64,000 nt of DNA from contig CM020515.1 of the NCBI GenBank assembly GCA_009823395.1, positions 15,561,989 to 15,625,988 on the forward strand, in the 5' to 3' direction. How positions within the stretch are numbered: position 1 is the first letter of the stretch; every line of letters starts with the position of its first letter. Both the position numbers and the translations under genes were made by a program. This DNA comes from Thamnaconus septentrionalis (Eukaryota; Chordata; Actinopteri; Tetraodontiformes; Monacanthidae). The notes beneath the pieces are model-generated. The model saw only the letters and a list, made by a program, of their open reading frames with translations. It searched no databases and was not told where the DNA came from. This document shows, one piece after another, positions 1-12,425 of the stretch.

Positions 1-440
1 GCTGACACAGAGCCGAGCTTTTCCAAAAACGCAGAGCCATCATATTTTACTCGTGCTGACACTTAAAGCACACATGTTAAAGAACGTGCCAAATTCTGTG
101 CAGGAAGGGGGGTATGAAAAAATAACATTTTCAGAGTGTTTCAACCAGTCAGGAACCACGTTGGAGAGGAGAACAATAGAGCCCGTGGACCTGGAACTTG
201 ATGACTCTCTGGGCTGCACATGGAGCTGGTCTCGGCATCATGGCTGTCTGAGCGGCTCGGTGAATCAGGTCAGTTCCCTGTGAGCGTGGAGAATCGGAGC
301 GGTGCGAGTGTTTGCACAGGGCAAAGGGATGGCAGCAGGGGAGGAAATGCTAATGATCTTTTATGGCCAATAAACAGGACATATATCTCCGAGCTGAGAG
401 ACGTGCATGACCTCTGGGGGCGATTCGGTTACACTAGGAA

Positions 441-442
<2 letters not shown>

Positions 443-478
<36 letters not shown>
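443..478 (+). repeat. (TG)n microsatellite
   Basis: About 18 uninterrupted TG units. Confidence 0.9.
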
Positions 479-481
<3 letters not shown>

Positions 482-1558
482 AGGTCGAGATGAAGAAGAA
501 CAGAAGTGGTGAGATTCTCTGGCTCTGGCTATTTAAAACAACCTCGTCCTGGTCGTTTATTCTCTTCCAGGAAACCAGAACGCTTTGTGCTCGGCATGAT
601 TTTAAAACAGCGCTGGTCACTGAATAGTGTCCAGACTCCACATTCAGCCGTGGTGACGCACTCCCACGTTCATTCAAGACATATGGGTGTGTCTGTTATC
701 TGTTGTCATGGTATCGATTTTCTCTTTTATCTCGCAGCCACTGACCTGTGCGTGTGTGTGTGTTCCTGTGTGTGTTTAATCACGTTGTGCAGGCCGTGTT
801 GCACTTTGTCGACAGAGAACAGCACTCTGGGTTTTAAAGGAGGCCGGGGTTTGGGATGGGGGGCAACAGTTGGCAGGAGGAGGAACCAGACCTCCTTCTG
901 CAGCCCTCTAATGGGCCAGAACAGCGTCTCTCCTTCCCCTGCTGTGCCTCCTCATCCACAGCCAAGACTCATGAGATGGCTTTTGGGAGATAGCAGACAG
1001 CCAGGCACTGTGACTGATAAGGTCTGTCTACCTGCCTCCCACTGGGAGGTCCTACTTTTAAAGGGGCAGTGACTTGTCTTTTCCACCACCGCAGGAAAAC
1101 TTTCCTGAGCTTTTCACAAGAAGTGTGTCCATCTCCAGCTCGATCCAACCTGCTGATTTGTTGCATTCAGCCTGCCAGAGCTTGGAGAGGTGTGTTATTG
1201 TCTCGGAATCCCTGCTGCATTACTAAGTGCCTGTGACACCTGCTGATTTTTTGTTTTTCTATTATGCGGTCGCCTTCCTTTCAATAACCCAGTTGGTTTG
1301 GTTTTCTAAAGAAAATAAAAAGCAACACATTTCATATTGTCACCCTTCCACGTGATGCCCACATGTTTTGTAAAAAAAAAAAAAAAGAAAGAAAAAATCA
1401 AGAACGCTCCATATCTTCTTGTTGTGGTTCTGGCTCATGTTGCCTTTTCACCACCAGATCAGACATAGAAGCCGCAGTTTCCAGGAGATTTATCTTTCTA
1501 CAGCCTTGTGGCGTACCAAACGGCAACCAGCGGGGGAGCCAAGTTCAACCAGCCGAGG

Positions 1559-1564
<6 letters not shown>

Positions 1565-1595
<31 letters not shown>

Positions 1596-1609
1596 TGTGT
1601 GTGTGTGTG
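1565..1609 (+). repeat. Compound (GA)n-(GT)n microsatellite
   Basis: About twelve GA units, a G run, then GT units. Confidence 0.85.
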
Positions 1610-1877
1610 CAAGAGAAAGAGAAGTGGTTGAGCAGCACCACATGTTTCATAGTTATAGTAGGTGTGTGTAAGTCTCGAAAGTTATAAGCATCGGTGATTT
1701 TTCTAGCTACGGAACATATACGGCGTATTATAAAGAGAGACCACAACTGAAGTGCAGCAAAATACACACGTTATTATACAGTAACGCTCACATATAAAAT
1801 AGATTTCAGACTTTAACTGTTTCCTGCCAGGTCTGGAAGCCATACGTCAGAGAGAGAGGGAGGGAAAAAAAAGAAAC

Positions 1878-1880
<3 letters not shown>

Positions 1881-1927
<47 letters not shown>

Positions 1928-1934
1928 CACACAC
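1881..1934 (+). repeat. (AC)n microsatellite with one interruption
   Basis: About 25 AC units broken once by aaac at 1911. Confidence 0.9.
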
Positions 1935-4900
1935 TAAACACAACATCAAGGTTATTCTGTGTACTTTTTCTCTTCATTGGCCAGCAGGTGTCAAATAATG
2001 ACTTTGACAAATGTCGCTGTACAATAGACAGGAAGAAAAAAGAAAAGAAAAAATGAAAGAAAAAAGAAAAATGTGTCGGTAAATGTTGCTATTCAAGCTG
2101 AGTGACTGTGCGCATTGTTGAGAAATCCTCTCTCTCCATCTCGAGAGTTACTTTCTCATTTCAAGAGCCTTTCAAGTGCCCTGTGCTTTGCTTTCCAGCT
2201 TTTTGTGTTTTTGCCTTCGACAAACACACACACACCATGCAATAACCCTTAATGGCAATTGCGAATTCTCAGCCTTGAGCTGCCTGTTCGAGTGAGGGCT
2301 CGTCAACCCTCTCAGGCCAGAAAACGCGCGGCTTTACATAACCGGCTTCAAGCGGTGGTAATCCGTTGCTGCTCTGCTCGTGCTGGTCTAAAGTTCAAAG
2401 TGTGCCACTTCTCCCACCAGGGCCTGAGCTGTTGTGGCGCTGTGGAGAATACGAAGCGACGTGCACCGTGATCCGCGCCGATCTGGCCCTGATGCAAATC
2501 ACATGCTTGGCTGGCTGCAAGAAATCTCTCGGTACATTTGAGAGCTAACAGGCTTTATTAGTGCAGCAAAAAAGAGAGAAAGAAACCCTCAAATTAAAAC
2601 ATATGCTGTGCGCAGCGACGTGACGCCGAACAGACGGCCTCGCCAGCATTTGTCAGCTGAAAAAAAAAACAACTTTCACATTTGCACATAGAGTTCTTCT
2701 TGCCTCTCGTTCTCTCTGTCTCACTCCCAAAGGGAGGCTGCTCTGACGCAAAAATATGGACAAAGGCGATCGGCTAGCATTCATTAGAGAATGGGCGGGT
2801 TTCCTGCTGCAAGCTGCCAAAAGACTCATCATCAATTGTCTACACTGCAAGGAACACAATGGGGCTCTGAGTCACATTGGGGTGAAAATAAAAAACAAAA
2901 AACAAAAAGAAATCCCACAAACACGAGGGATGAAACCACGTTTCCTGGTGTCCTCGAAGAAGATCACTGACATTCACTGGCCGCCAAAGTCAGAGGTTCT
3001 CTCACGTTCATCACAGTTATTACATGAAGAAAGGACACACTGCCCTGTCTCGCTTTCAAAGTGTCACGTAAAGTTGTTAAATGTATTTCTGGGATGAGGA
3101 CACCGACAGACTTGGCTGCCGGTACTTGGACGTGATGTGGAATCAGCCTCGGTCGCTGCTCCAACCACTAATAAGACCCGTTTTGTTACATTGGAAGACA
3201 CAATTGGATAGTTTGGTCAACTACAGAAATAAGATTCTATTCTGGGGAAATCGTCCCTTGGGAGAGGAAAAACAAAAGAACTGAGAAAAACATCGACCTG
3301 CTGACATCTTGCCCAAATATTGTTGGTTATTTTCAGAAACTTGAAAGAACTGATCTGCATCATTTGGATATTTAGAAACTGTAAATCTGCTCTCTCTCCA
3401 AAGACGTGGTTCACTTTGGCAATGACTTGATCCAAATAATGGAAAAAGAATTCTAGATTCCAGCTCCAGCCCCTGTCAACCCAGACTGGCCTCCCATTCA
3501 CAAAACCTCCTCTCGCTCTCCCCCAGTGTCATGGAAACAATGGCTCCTGCAGTGTTTCTACCTGTGGATCCTCTCAGGCTGCCTTGGCGCTGACGTCGAG
3601 GACCACGACGCAGCGCTCGGCTGCTGTTAGCAAGCGTGCAGCGAGCGCAGCCACGAGAACAGCCAGTGGGTAAAGGCAGCAAAAAGAATTTGCAAGCTCG
3701 TGGGTGCAACTCTGGAATTTTTGTTGTTTTCATTCACGTGTTTTTCAGCCCTGCGGGGACGTTTCTCTCAGGGGGTTTTTTCCTGGTTCGTGTTTTGGGT
3801 CCCAAAAACGTTGGCGCAACAACAAAGTGGGCGAGCTGATGTGCTGACAGACGTCGGTGTTTACTGTGTTTCCAGAGCTGCTGTCAGCATGGTGCAGCTC
3901 CCTCCCTGCCCCCCCACTCCCTCTGTGCTGCTCCACTGTGGACCTTTCAGCCTCCCCCTCTCTGGGGCCCCTGTCCCCTCATCCAGAGCCCTCCAACTCT
4001 CTATTGTTCTTGTGTTTGGCGTTTTGTGTTGGAAGGCCTTTTCCCCTTATTTAGATACGTGGGCTGCAACCTTTCTGTTCACGCACAACCACAACCACAC
4101 ACGCACGCACGCACATGCATTGAGACGCCATAAGCAGCAAAATTACTGCCTTCGTCCATCTCATGTTGCCGCTCTCATCTTCACTCCCTGGACAATTCCC
4201 ACTCCGCCTGCCAGCGGCCGTGTTTATTGGCCTTTTTAAAGCATTGTGGGAGGTTTGCGTGGAGGTAGAGCCGAGGTGGTCGCCCGCCCCTGTTTTATGG
4301 GAGGTCTGCATCCACCACAGGAGGATTTTCTAGCGCGCATGCAGACTTTCTTTTGGGGGAAAAAGCAGCAGTGTGTAAGCCATCGTCCTCGCGAGCCTCG
4401 CGAGCCTCACGAGCTTCACGATCACGTTCTGTTATACGTTTAAAGGAAGGATCACGTTGGTTGAGGGCCGTGCCGTGAAGGTGTGTGTGTACAGCCGACA
4501 CATGGAGGGCATTGTGTGAGATCGGTGAACCGTGCACGGGCGTCATTACACAGCTTTTCTTACATCAGCCACAATTTCCTTCACACCCAAAAACAAACAC
4601 GGCGGATCAGTTCTGTCCAGAGACACAAAGCCAGAGTGAGAGTCACCGCAATGTTCTCCAAACCTCTGGGTTTTTTTTGTTTTTTTTTGCCTCCTTCACT
4701 CTGAGCTGCAGCTGCAGCAGGACAGCCAGACTTCTGGCTTAACCAGCTTGTGTAAGAAAAGCCTAAATAAATGCACGAGCCTCCCTGCACTTTCAATCAG
4801 ATAAGGGGTTAGTCCGGGGAGCAAGCGCCGACTTCCCCAAGCATTCCTCTTCCTCCTCCTCTTCCTCCTACTCCTCGTCCTCCACCTACCCCTCTTCTCC

Positions 4901-6659
4901 TACCTTCTCCTCCTCCTCCACCTCTGCTGCTGCTGCTGCTGCACAAGGCGGCTTTTGTCTGCCCGCAACATTTGAAGCCATCGAAAAACGATGCACGCCA
5001 GGAGGATCTATAAGTCACTCAATCCTGCACATGCATCTTGCCAGCCTCCAGTCAAGGGCATTTCAGCAGCCAGTGGTCAGTTTTCGGAATGGATGAACAG
5101 GAACTTTTATCAGAGCCGGGTGGTGTTTTCAAACTAAAACAAACGGTGTTCAGGACTTAAACTTATTATCCACTGTGCCATTAATTTTTCTGTGTTCTCA
5201 TCTCACAGAAACCTAATCCCCCTAATTGCCATTTGATGAATTCACATTTGCAAACACGCTCAGGCTCTCAGGGTCACTCACGCTTGTTTCCGATCTGCTT
5301 ATTATTAATAGTTGTTGCTACAACTTTTCCCTGTTTATGACACCGCCCTGCTGGGGTTTGGCTGATGTATTAAAATGTCGAAATAAGTGTTTCCATCCCA
5401 TTAGTACCCTCCATCATTATGTTTGCCTTTTTTTAATTTCCCTTCCAAAGTTGGCTTGCCATGAATTATACTTCATTACCTCTAATAGCTTGTTTACTCG
5501 CAGTGGTTGCGTGTGTGCGCAGAGTTTGATGTATGGCTCTTTAAAGTGTGTTTACAACACTGCAATCCAGCCATTGGGCCACGGCGACAGAGATTAATGG
5601 CGCTGATTATTTTTTAAACGTCCTGCAATTCAAAATCAGGAATCAAAGGAAGCTGCTGAGGTAGCCGCCCCAGTGCTTGTGTTTCTACAACCACGCAGCG
5701 TGACAAATGTGACACAGGAAGGCGTCACGCGTGTCCGATCTAATCACATGACTGTTGCTAGACTATTGGAGGGAAAACGTGTTGTGTGTAATTAACACCA
5801 TACATTTGTGGTTTAAAGCTAAAAAAGGAAAAAGCCGACCGAAGTGTGTTTACTGTATTGGGCCATTCTATCAAACAAATCAAGGAAGCAAAAGCAAAAA
5901 AAAAATAAAAAAAATCACTGCCCTTCTTAAATGTAGAATCCGCTGAAGACCTCTGTTTATCCTGGATAAGTGTCTACAGCCTCCCAGAGTGGCCCCTAGG
6001 TGAACTGCAGCAAGTTCTAAAACTCAGAAGTTGTTCCCAGTTTTCTTCCTTCACCAGAAAGCATCTGCTGATTCCATAATGTTAAGTCCCAACCCTTAGC
6101 CAGGTGTTCCATCCCCTGAGACCTGATACTTGTTTTTGTCCTCCTCCAATCATGTGGAAGTCCCAGCAAAGCATCAGTTTACTTTGAGAACTATAGAGGT
6201 TTTTGGATAATGGAAGGTTTGAAGAGAAGTGAGTTTAACACAGGGCCTTTAAGTTCCAATGTGATGATAAGTGCATCCAAGAAAACAAAGTGACCAGCTA
6301 ATAAAACTGAAACATGGTTCAGATACCAAAGATGGTTTTGCCAAGTTGTTTTAAAATGACTCAAAGGGCTGAGGGGCTGCCAGAGGTTACATCATGGCAG
6401 AGTTTTCCAACTTGTATTTGTCAACTGATATGGGATGTTTGTTGGGTAGTTAAAACCTGAGCTGGGCTAAAGTAACCCCATATGTCATCTGCCTCTCAGA
6501 CATCTGCTGCAGCTACAAATCTAAGTGATGGCGGAGGGAGGAGATGGGGGGAGGGGAGGAGGGCCAGGCTGAAAACATATAGAGAGACCAGCAAACAGAC
6601 AGCTTGGTATTACAGCTGGGCTTCTCCCCGAGACGCCACAGCACATCACTCCTCGCTTC

Positions 6660-6910
6660 AAAGGGAGCGGTGCATTCGGCGGGGGGTGGGCTGCGGGATT
6701 TTACGCTTGTGTAACGAGAGCGGGAGGGGGGTTTTCGAGGATTTCGACAGGAAAGGTTGGAGTGCGCGGGTGAGCGCACTTGATCCGATAAAAAGTGGCG
6801 CGTTTTTCCACGAGGGCGCTGCTAATCCGCGCGGCGCTTTCTGACGGGTTTTGGCGCCGCGTGAAAACTTTTGCGTCACAGCGAGCACGTTCACGTGCGA
6901 GGAATCCCGA
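6660..6910. promoter_or_regulatory. Orphan CpG-rich block
   Basis: A dense cluster of CpG (for example gcgcgggtgagcgcac, tccgcgcggcgc, ggcgccgcgtg) stands out from the AT-rich surroundings. No coding exon was recognised in it on either strand. It could be a promoter of an untranslated transcript, or of a gene whose coding exons lie outside the window. Confidence 0.35.
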
Positions 6911-8932
6911 CACTGAGGTCAAAGTCTATGGGAGACATGTAGACAGCGCCACAATGTGAATGGGGTCACATTCTGGGTCACCGTATCCAAGTCAATGTCT
7001 GGCTCTTGGTTTACAGCTCTTGTGAGTAAACAGGATACAAGGATACAATCATCTTTTTGGCTGTTGATGTAATAAAGCCTCAATATTGAACACATTATGA
7101 TTTATTCCATTACACTAGAGATATTTTTTTTTTGTGCTTAGAGATTCTGTACTTCCTGGTTAATACTTGACTCTAGACGTGCATTCTTTTATAAGTCGGG
7201 AAAAACATGCAGTGAACTAATTACGTATTCAAAACAGTCGAAAGAGCGTGAAACACTTTCCACACCCAACAGATGCCTTATCACTAAAGTAGAGGAAATG
7301 GTTGGGTGGCAAGCTAACATTACGAAAAAAACTTGTAGAAGAAGAAGTGGTGATAAAAATGACAAATCATCACCTCTGGTTGTTGCAAAACTTCAGTGCA
7401 GGATCTGGGGTTAAAAAAAACAAAACTCAGCTTCAACATCAGTGGACTGCTCTCAAAACATGTGCCGTTGTGGACACACCCGTTGTGTTTTCATCGAGAT
7501 GAGGAAACGCTCCATCAGAAATACAATTTAATAGGTTGGGAGGGGCGAGGAGGAAATCTCGCAGGAAGCACAGTTGTCCTGCGTCAGGGTGGGACTGCAT
7601 GCGTGCTCGGTTTCCTGCAGTGAAATTAAATTACAAGCAATCAAGGCTTGCAAGCATTAAATGTGCATAAATAAATAACTATGACAAGTGGAGCATACTG
7701 CCGAGTTTGACAGAACCCGCAACCTGCGTCACACGAGGGAGAAGCAGATGCAGACGGGCCGTCGTATCCCGGCTGTAAAATCCATAATTACGCTGTGGAC
7801 GAGATGTCCCGTAACACCTCCAGTGCTTGATGTCTGTGCGTGGAGCCAGTCTTTGTTGTCACACCGCTCAGACTTTTCTTTGGGAGGGGGAGAACCGACA
7901 GATCGTCTCAATGAACTTCCAAAGTCAAGATGTACAAATGACAGATTGCTTATGCCACGAGCGGAGACGCCGCCGTGTTTATGGGAGCCGGTGGAGGCCT
8001 ACAGAATGAGGCAGCGGCAGGCGTTGCCAAAGAGCCGGCATCTGGATCGAGTTTCAGCCTTGCTGAGGGCCGGGGTCCTCGGCAGATGGTGCCTCGCCAA
8101 ACAAGCAACACAACTCCGATTGGAACCAGAGAAGGTGGGGGTTGGGTGAGGGGAGGGGGGTCGGCGCCTGCGCACATGTGCGCTCATTTCATGCGTGCTT
8201 GTCAAAAGGCCAGTTCTAATCACTTGCACTGTATATGAGGCCTGTGGTTGGCAGCAGGAAAAGCATCATTAGCAGTGAGAGACGGAGCTCAGCGCCGTTT
8301 CTTCTCTCTCCTCTCTCTCTCTCTAGCTCTCTCCCTCTCTCTCGTAGCTTTAAGGAGGGACTGCCAGTGCATCAGTTTGTCACTGTAATTTACATCTTAA
8401 TTAATTTCTCTATTGGTACCATTTGTACTCAGAATGTAGGTGCCCAATTTGTTTACACATTAATGGGGGGTAGGGGAGAGTGGTTTGGGGTGGTTTGGGG
8501 CAGATGGTGCTGTGTAAACACTTGAGCGCCTACCAGTTTAAAAAAAAAAAAAAGGCTTTGTGGCGTTTCGCCGGGCTGAGAGCAAACAAGTGCAAGGTGA
8601 CACCAGAGTGAGACGTCGCCTTGCTGTGAGCTGGCAAAGCCTCTTTTCACCCAGACTGAGTGCACCCCTCAAATTACAGGCATTAGCTCCTGGATCCTTT
8701 TGCAAGGAGAGGCGGGGAGGGAGGGATGGAGGGAGTGAGGGAGGCTGGAGGTGTTGAGGCTGAGCTACTGTTCTGCTGGGATGCAGGACGGCAGGTTCTT
8801 TTGAAAAGGCCTTACCACATGATGTCCACATGACTGGGAAAGAAGAAAAAAACAATTTCTGAAGAGTTTGCCAGCAGAGCCGAAAAGCACTGAGGGTTGG
8901 AGACTGGTCAATGATATCCATCAGGATGAAAG
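6911..8932. other. Noncoding flank, no gene recognised
   Basis: It contains a (CT)-rich stretch at 8300-8345 and four G runs at 8465-8500 that could form a quadruplex. The longest ORF (7688-8149) has no recognisable domain and no conserved-looking codon pattern. Confidence 0.6.
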
Positions 8933-9474
8933 GTAGTGTTGTAGTTAAGACCGCACCGACTGAGACCAAGACATTATCAAGACTAGAGAGTATCGAGATC
9001 GAGACAAGAGCAAGACTTTATATATCAAAGAAAAATAACAACAAAACAGAAAAAAAATGACCAGTATCTTTTTTAAATTCAAGTTTGCTTGTAAATGGAA
9101 CAGCAACATCTCCCTTCAGCAAGGTATCTTTAAATAATTTTCTTTAACATTTTGCTGATTTGCCAGTTATTTTAAAGCATTTAAAAAACAACAAAAAAAA
9201 AACAACAGCTTTGCTAAGGGGTTGTATCACTCTGGGTGCCACAAGCAGAGTGTAAAACAGCAGCAGCTGGATTCTTTTCTGTTATTATCGTGTCATTGCA
9301 GTGTTGGCTGAGTCTCAACTGGTCTTGATCAAAAATCTTGAATCTGTCCAGTCAGAGGCCGAGACAAGACCCAGTAAAAATGCCTCCGAGTCCGAGACGA
9401 GACAGAGACCCTAAGAAAGTGGTCTTGAGACCAAGACCAATGTCAATGATGACCAATGAGTACTACAACACTAC
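8933..9474. mobile_element. Inverted-repeat miniature element, 542 bp
   Basis: Perfect 13-bp terminal inverted repeats GTAGTGTTGTAGT and ACTACAACACTAC lie at 8933-8945 and 9462-9474. Both ends are rich in the words gagaccaagac and gagacaagac, with complementary versions toward the right end. The middle is AT-rich with no ORF. This resembles an abundant teleost MITE whose ends carry that word; the superfamily is not determined and no clear target duplication is visible. Confidence 0.65.
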
Positions 9475-11959
9475 TGAAAAGGGAGCGACAATGCTTTTTT
9501 TAGGGGGCGGAGCTTGAGTAGATGTGGAGGAGGGGCACGCTCCACAGTTTCACCTTAAACTTGAGCCGTCGCCTTCAATTTGATTGGCCGCCCCCTTTTG
9601 CCGTGGAAGAACGTGAAAGACGAGGAGAACATGATAGTTTATTTTCAGGCCTGCTAGCATTTTCCAGCGGCTAAGTGATTGCGCTAGCCAAGAAATGTTT
9701 AGTCAGGGCTTTGTGATTATTCCGCCAAAGACGTGGGAAAGCTGAGGAGGTGAAATGAAAACAAGGCAATCACGCCCATTGGCTTGCGAGGGTTGTTTAT
9801 ACATTTCAGAGACATACACAACTAACCTGGCAGGACGGATGGAACTTTCTGTGGATCCTTTGGAGGCGTCTCTTCCATCCATCTTGTTAAGGCTGGTGCG
9901 CAGAGAGAGAGTGTTTGGAAAAAAGTTAGGAGGGAGATTTATCACAGCTCACTCAGCCAGGTAGCCGCAGCTTCTGGGGCTCTGATTGCGCGATGAGCGA
10001 CATTGGCCATGTATCACAGTCATGTGACCCAGTTTTTTTGGGGTGTGGGGGGCAGTGTTTAAATAAAGAAGTGCAAAAAAAAACTAGTTAGCACTGTTAC
10101 CATAATGTGAAAATGATAAAACATTGACTACTATATGGCATGCAAAGAGCAGCAGCTACTTCCTGTTCTGTGTCTTCTGAGGTTTTCTTCCAGATCCTGG
10201 TCAAGTCGATTGGTTACTGAGTCCTGAACAACAAACTTTTGCGATAACAGGACAAATAACTTTTGCGATATACCTCTACGTGGGTACGTCTGAAAAACCA
10301 CCTCATGAGAGCGTCTAAACCTTTTAGCCATATTTGAGAGGCTATTCCAAGTTTAGGTGTTTCTATTGCCTGTTTTTTATTGCAATATTTAGGTTTTGCG
10401 CAATTATAGAGGTAATGGAAACGCAGTTCCAAGCTCAGCATCTAAACAGAGTTCCTTGTGTCACATCCACTTCCAGGAGGCTAAACTGGCTTTCAGAGAG
10501 GAACACAGCAAAACAACAGCAAAAGCAAAACACGGGTCAGCTGACCTGCTTGTGAAACAGTGTGTGTCGGGACAGGAGGATGGGATAACGTTTTAACAGC
10601 TGCTCCTGTGCAGGGGGAGAAAAACAAGGAAAAAACCTAAAGGCCAAATACATTTTCAGCGTGTTTTTCTCACTGCCAGGGTTGCTTTGACACAAAAGGC
10701 TGCAAGCCACTCGTACGAAGGTCTGAGGGCATGAGAGGGGGGCGTCGATCCTGTCAAACTGTACCCGGCGAGCCCGTGACCACGGAGGTTCCCTTTGGAT
10801 TTTTCTTTTTCACCCTTTTTCTCCCTTTGGGAGGATTCCTTCCGCCCTTTCCCACAGCCTCCATGCAAAGGGTCGGCCACAGGGAGAGAGACAGAGAGCT
10901 TCATAGAGCTCTACCTCCCAGGCCTGGGAAACCCTGACTGCAGCAATTGTTGGCCAACAAAAAAGAAAAAAAGAAAAGAAAAGAAAATGAACTTCTTAAA
11001 TCCGAGTCGACAGCGCAAAGCACATTAATGCATGGAATTATAGGCAGCGTGATATTCCTCATGTGATCCCAGTGGAAAGCTTCCAGCTGAGAAGACCAAA
11101 ACCCAGCAGAGGAAGCACATTGTGTGGAAGTCTGCACTGCCGCCGGCCGGCCGGCCCGAGGGCTTCCTGTGTTCAATCAAACAGGGGCATTTTTTTTTTT
11201 TTCAAAGGTGCAGCCGCATCCGGTACAGAATGTCTCCCTTGTCCGACAGTGTTTGGAAGGTGTTACTGGGGGCAAACAAGGGGAAACATTTTTTTTTCTT
11301 TCGCTGACCTTGGAGTGAACCAGGAGTTTTTAATCGCCGCCAACTTGGTGGCATTCTCCCCCTTAAAGCAACGGTGGCCATGGATACAGTGGCCTTTGTT
11401 AGTTTGTGGCCCTTCAAAGACTTCAAAGGGGAGAAGCGGGGAGACTTTAGCTCCACCGCTGACCACTTGACCCTCGCACGGCCCCGCATGTGCAAAGCAC
11501 CGCAATAGGAAATGAACTCCCACCACAATCAGTCAAGGGGTTGAATAAAAAAAGCGGGGGGACACGGAAGGATATTAACGAAAGGACCTCGCTGGCCTTC
11601 AGAGATGAAGTCTAGGGCGGTGTTCCTCCAAGATTCAATTAATAGTGAGTTTGGGTGGCGCGGCCGCTACTTTTGGCAGCTACTGCAGACTTTGGGGGCT
11701 GTTATTTCGCTGGAAATGGCACCAGTGACGGGGGATTAATGGCGAAGGGGCGACGCCGCCTCCGTTCCAAATGTCATCGCCATCACTCATGAAGGGCAGG
11801 CTTTGATTAGCGTTAGAGGTCCCCCCCCCACCACCATCACTTCACTTCAACGCCTCCCCTCCTCTTCCACTCCCGTCGCACTCCTGAACTTTTGTAAACC
11901 CCCAGTGAAACAGCTCGACGGATTTTAAAACAATTTTTAGTGACTCATGTCTTCTAACA
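9475..11959. other. Noncoding flank, no gene recognised
   Basis: Apart from R2 copy 1 it shows short A-rich tracts, a GC patch at 11140-11160 and a CpG-containing block at 11560-11800 with ATTAAT words. Nothing supports a coding exon. Confidence 0.55.
10350..10432. repeat. Miniature inverted-repeat element R2, copy 1
   Basis: The short element has imperfect inverted ends of the type GTTTC.ATT.CC and a core (reverse complement) reading ATTGCGCAAAACCTAAATAT then GCAATAAAAAAC. The same core occurs at 36128-36160 with one difference. Confidence 0.55.
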
Positions 11960-12131
11960 ACAGTGGCGCAGTGGTTAGCGCTGTGTATTTGTCTCTATGT
12001 GGCCCTGCGAAGAACCGGCGACTTGTCCAGGGTGTCATCCTGCCTTCACCCTATGACAGCTGGGAGAGGCTCCAGCAGACCCCCGTGACCCTGAGCTCAG
12101 GAAGAAGCGGGTATTGAAGATGAATGGATGG
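11960..12131 (+). mobile_element. Internally deleted tRNA-headed SINE-like insertion with 13-bp target duplication
   Basis: The sequence opens with GTGGCGCAGTGGTTAGCGC, which matches a tRNA-type RNA polymerase III A box. It then jumps directly to the usual 3' part of this common teleost repeat (gtctctatgtggcc ... gacagctggga ... ATGGATGG tail). The B box and centre are missing. The direct repeat ATGTCTTCTAACA flanks it at 11947-11959 and 12132-12144. Target duplications of this length and the short tandem tail show LINE-assisted retroposition. Confidence 0.75.
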
Positions 12132-12179
12132 ATGTCTTCTAACAGCATACATGTTACTACCCCACTGTTACCTGTTAAT

Positions 12180-12425
12180 AAACCAGTTCTAGAAATATGC
12201 CCTTTGTGATGTCACAAGAGGTACTGACACCTCATGGTGACCTCCCCCCAGGTTAGTCACGACACCCACAGCCAGATGTTGGCTTTCACACAGAGATTTT
12301 TGTCGCCTTCCAATACGGTGAAAGGTTCAGCAAAGTGTCAGTTTTAGCAGGAAGTTAAAGGGCAGATTTTCTAAAGGAGGCTGTAAACAGAAGGATAAAT
12401 GTTGCTGTCTTCTGGAGAGTTCAAC
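12180..12425 (+). repeat. Dispersed repeat R1, copy A
   Basis: It shares with the copies at 30150-30365 and 38780-39080 an ordered set of words: a gtgatgtcac-like block, a caggttagt or equivalent block, caaagtgtcag, gcaggaag.taaa, and gaggctgtaaacaga. The order and spacing show common descent rather than chance. There is no coding content. Confidence 0.6.

Larger units (their letters stand above)
1..6480. other. Noncoding flank, no gene recognised
   Basis: No ORF here shows family resemblance, exon-like codon bias with good splice sites, or continuity with a neighbour. It holds the microsatellites listed separately, a polypyrimidine tract at about 4840-4938 ending in CTG units, and a degenerate tandem 9-mer around CGCGAGCCT at 4387-4420. 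The block at 5150-5480 is AT-rich with several TAAT words and may be regulatory. Confidence 0.6.

Noticed and set aside
1881..1934. CRISPR-like or other programmed array
   Set aside because: All short-period repeats in the window are simple microsatellites with no spacers; the organism is a vertebrate.
7688..8149. 153-codon plus-strand ORF as a gene
   Set aside because: There is no domain, no convincing splice partners, and overlapping ORFs in other frames are of similar length.
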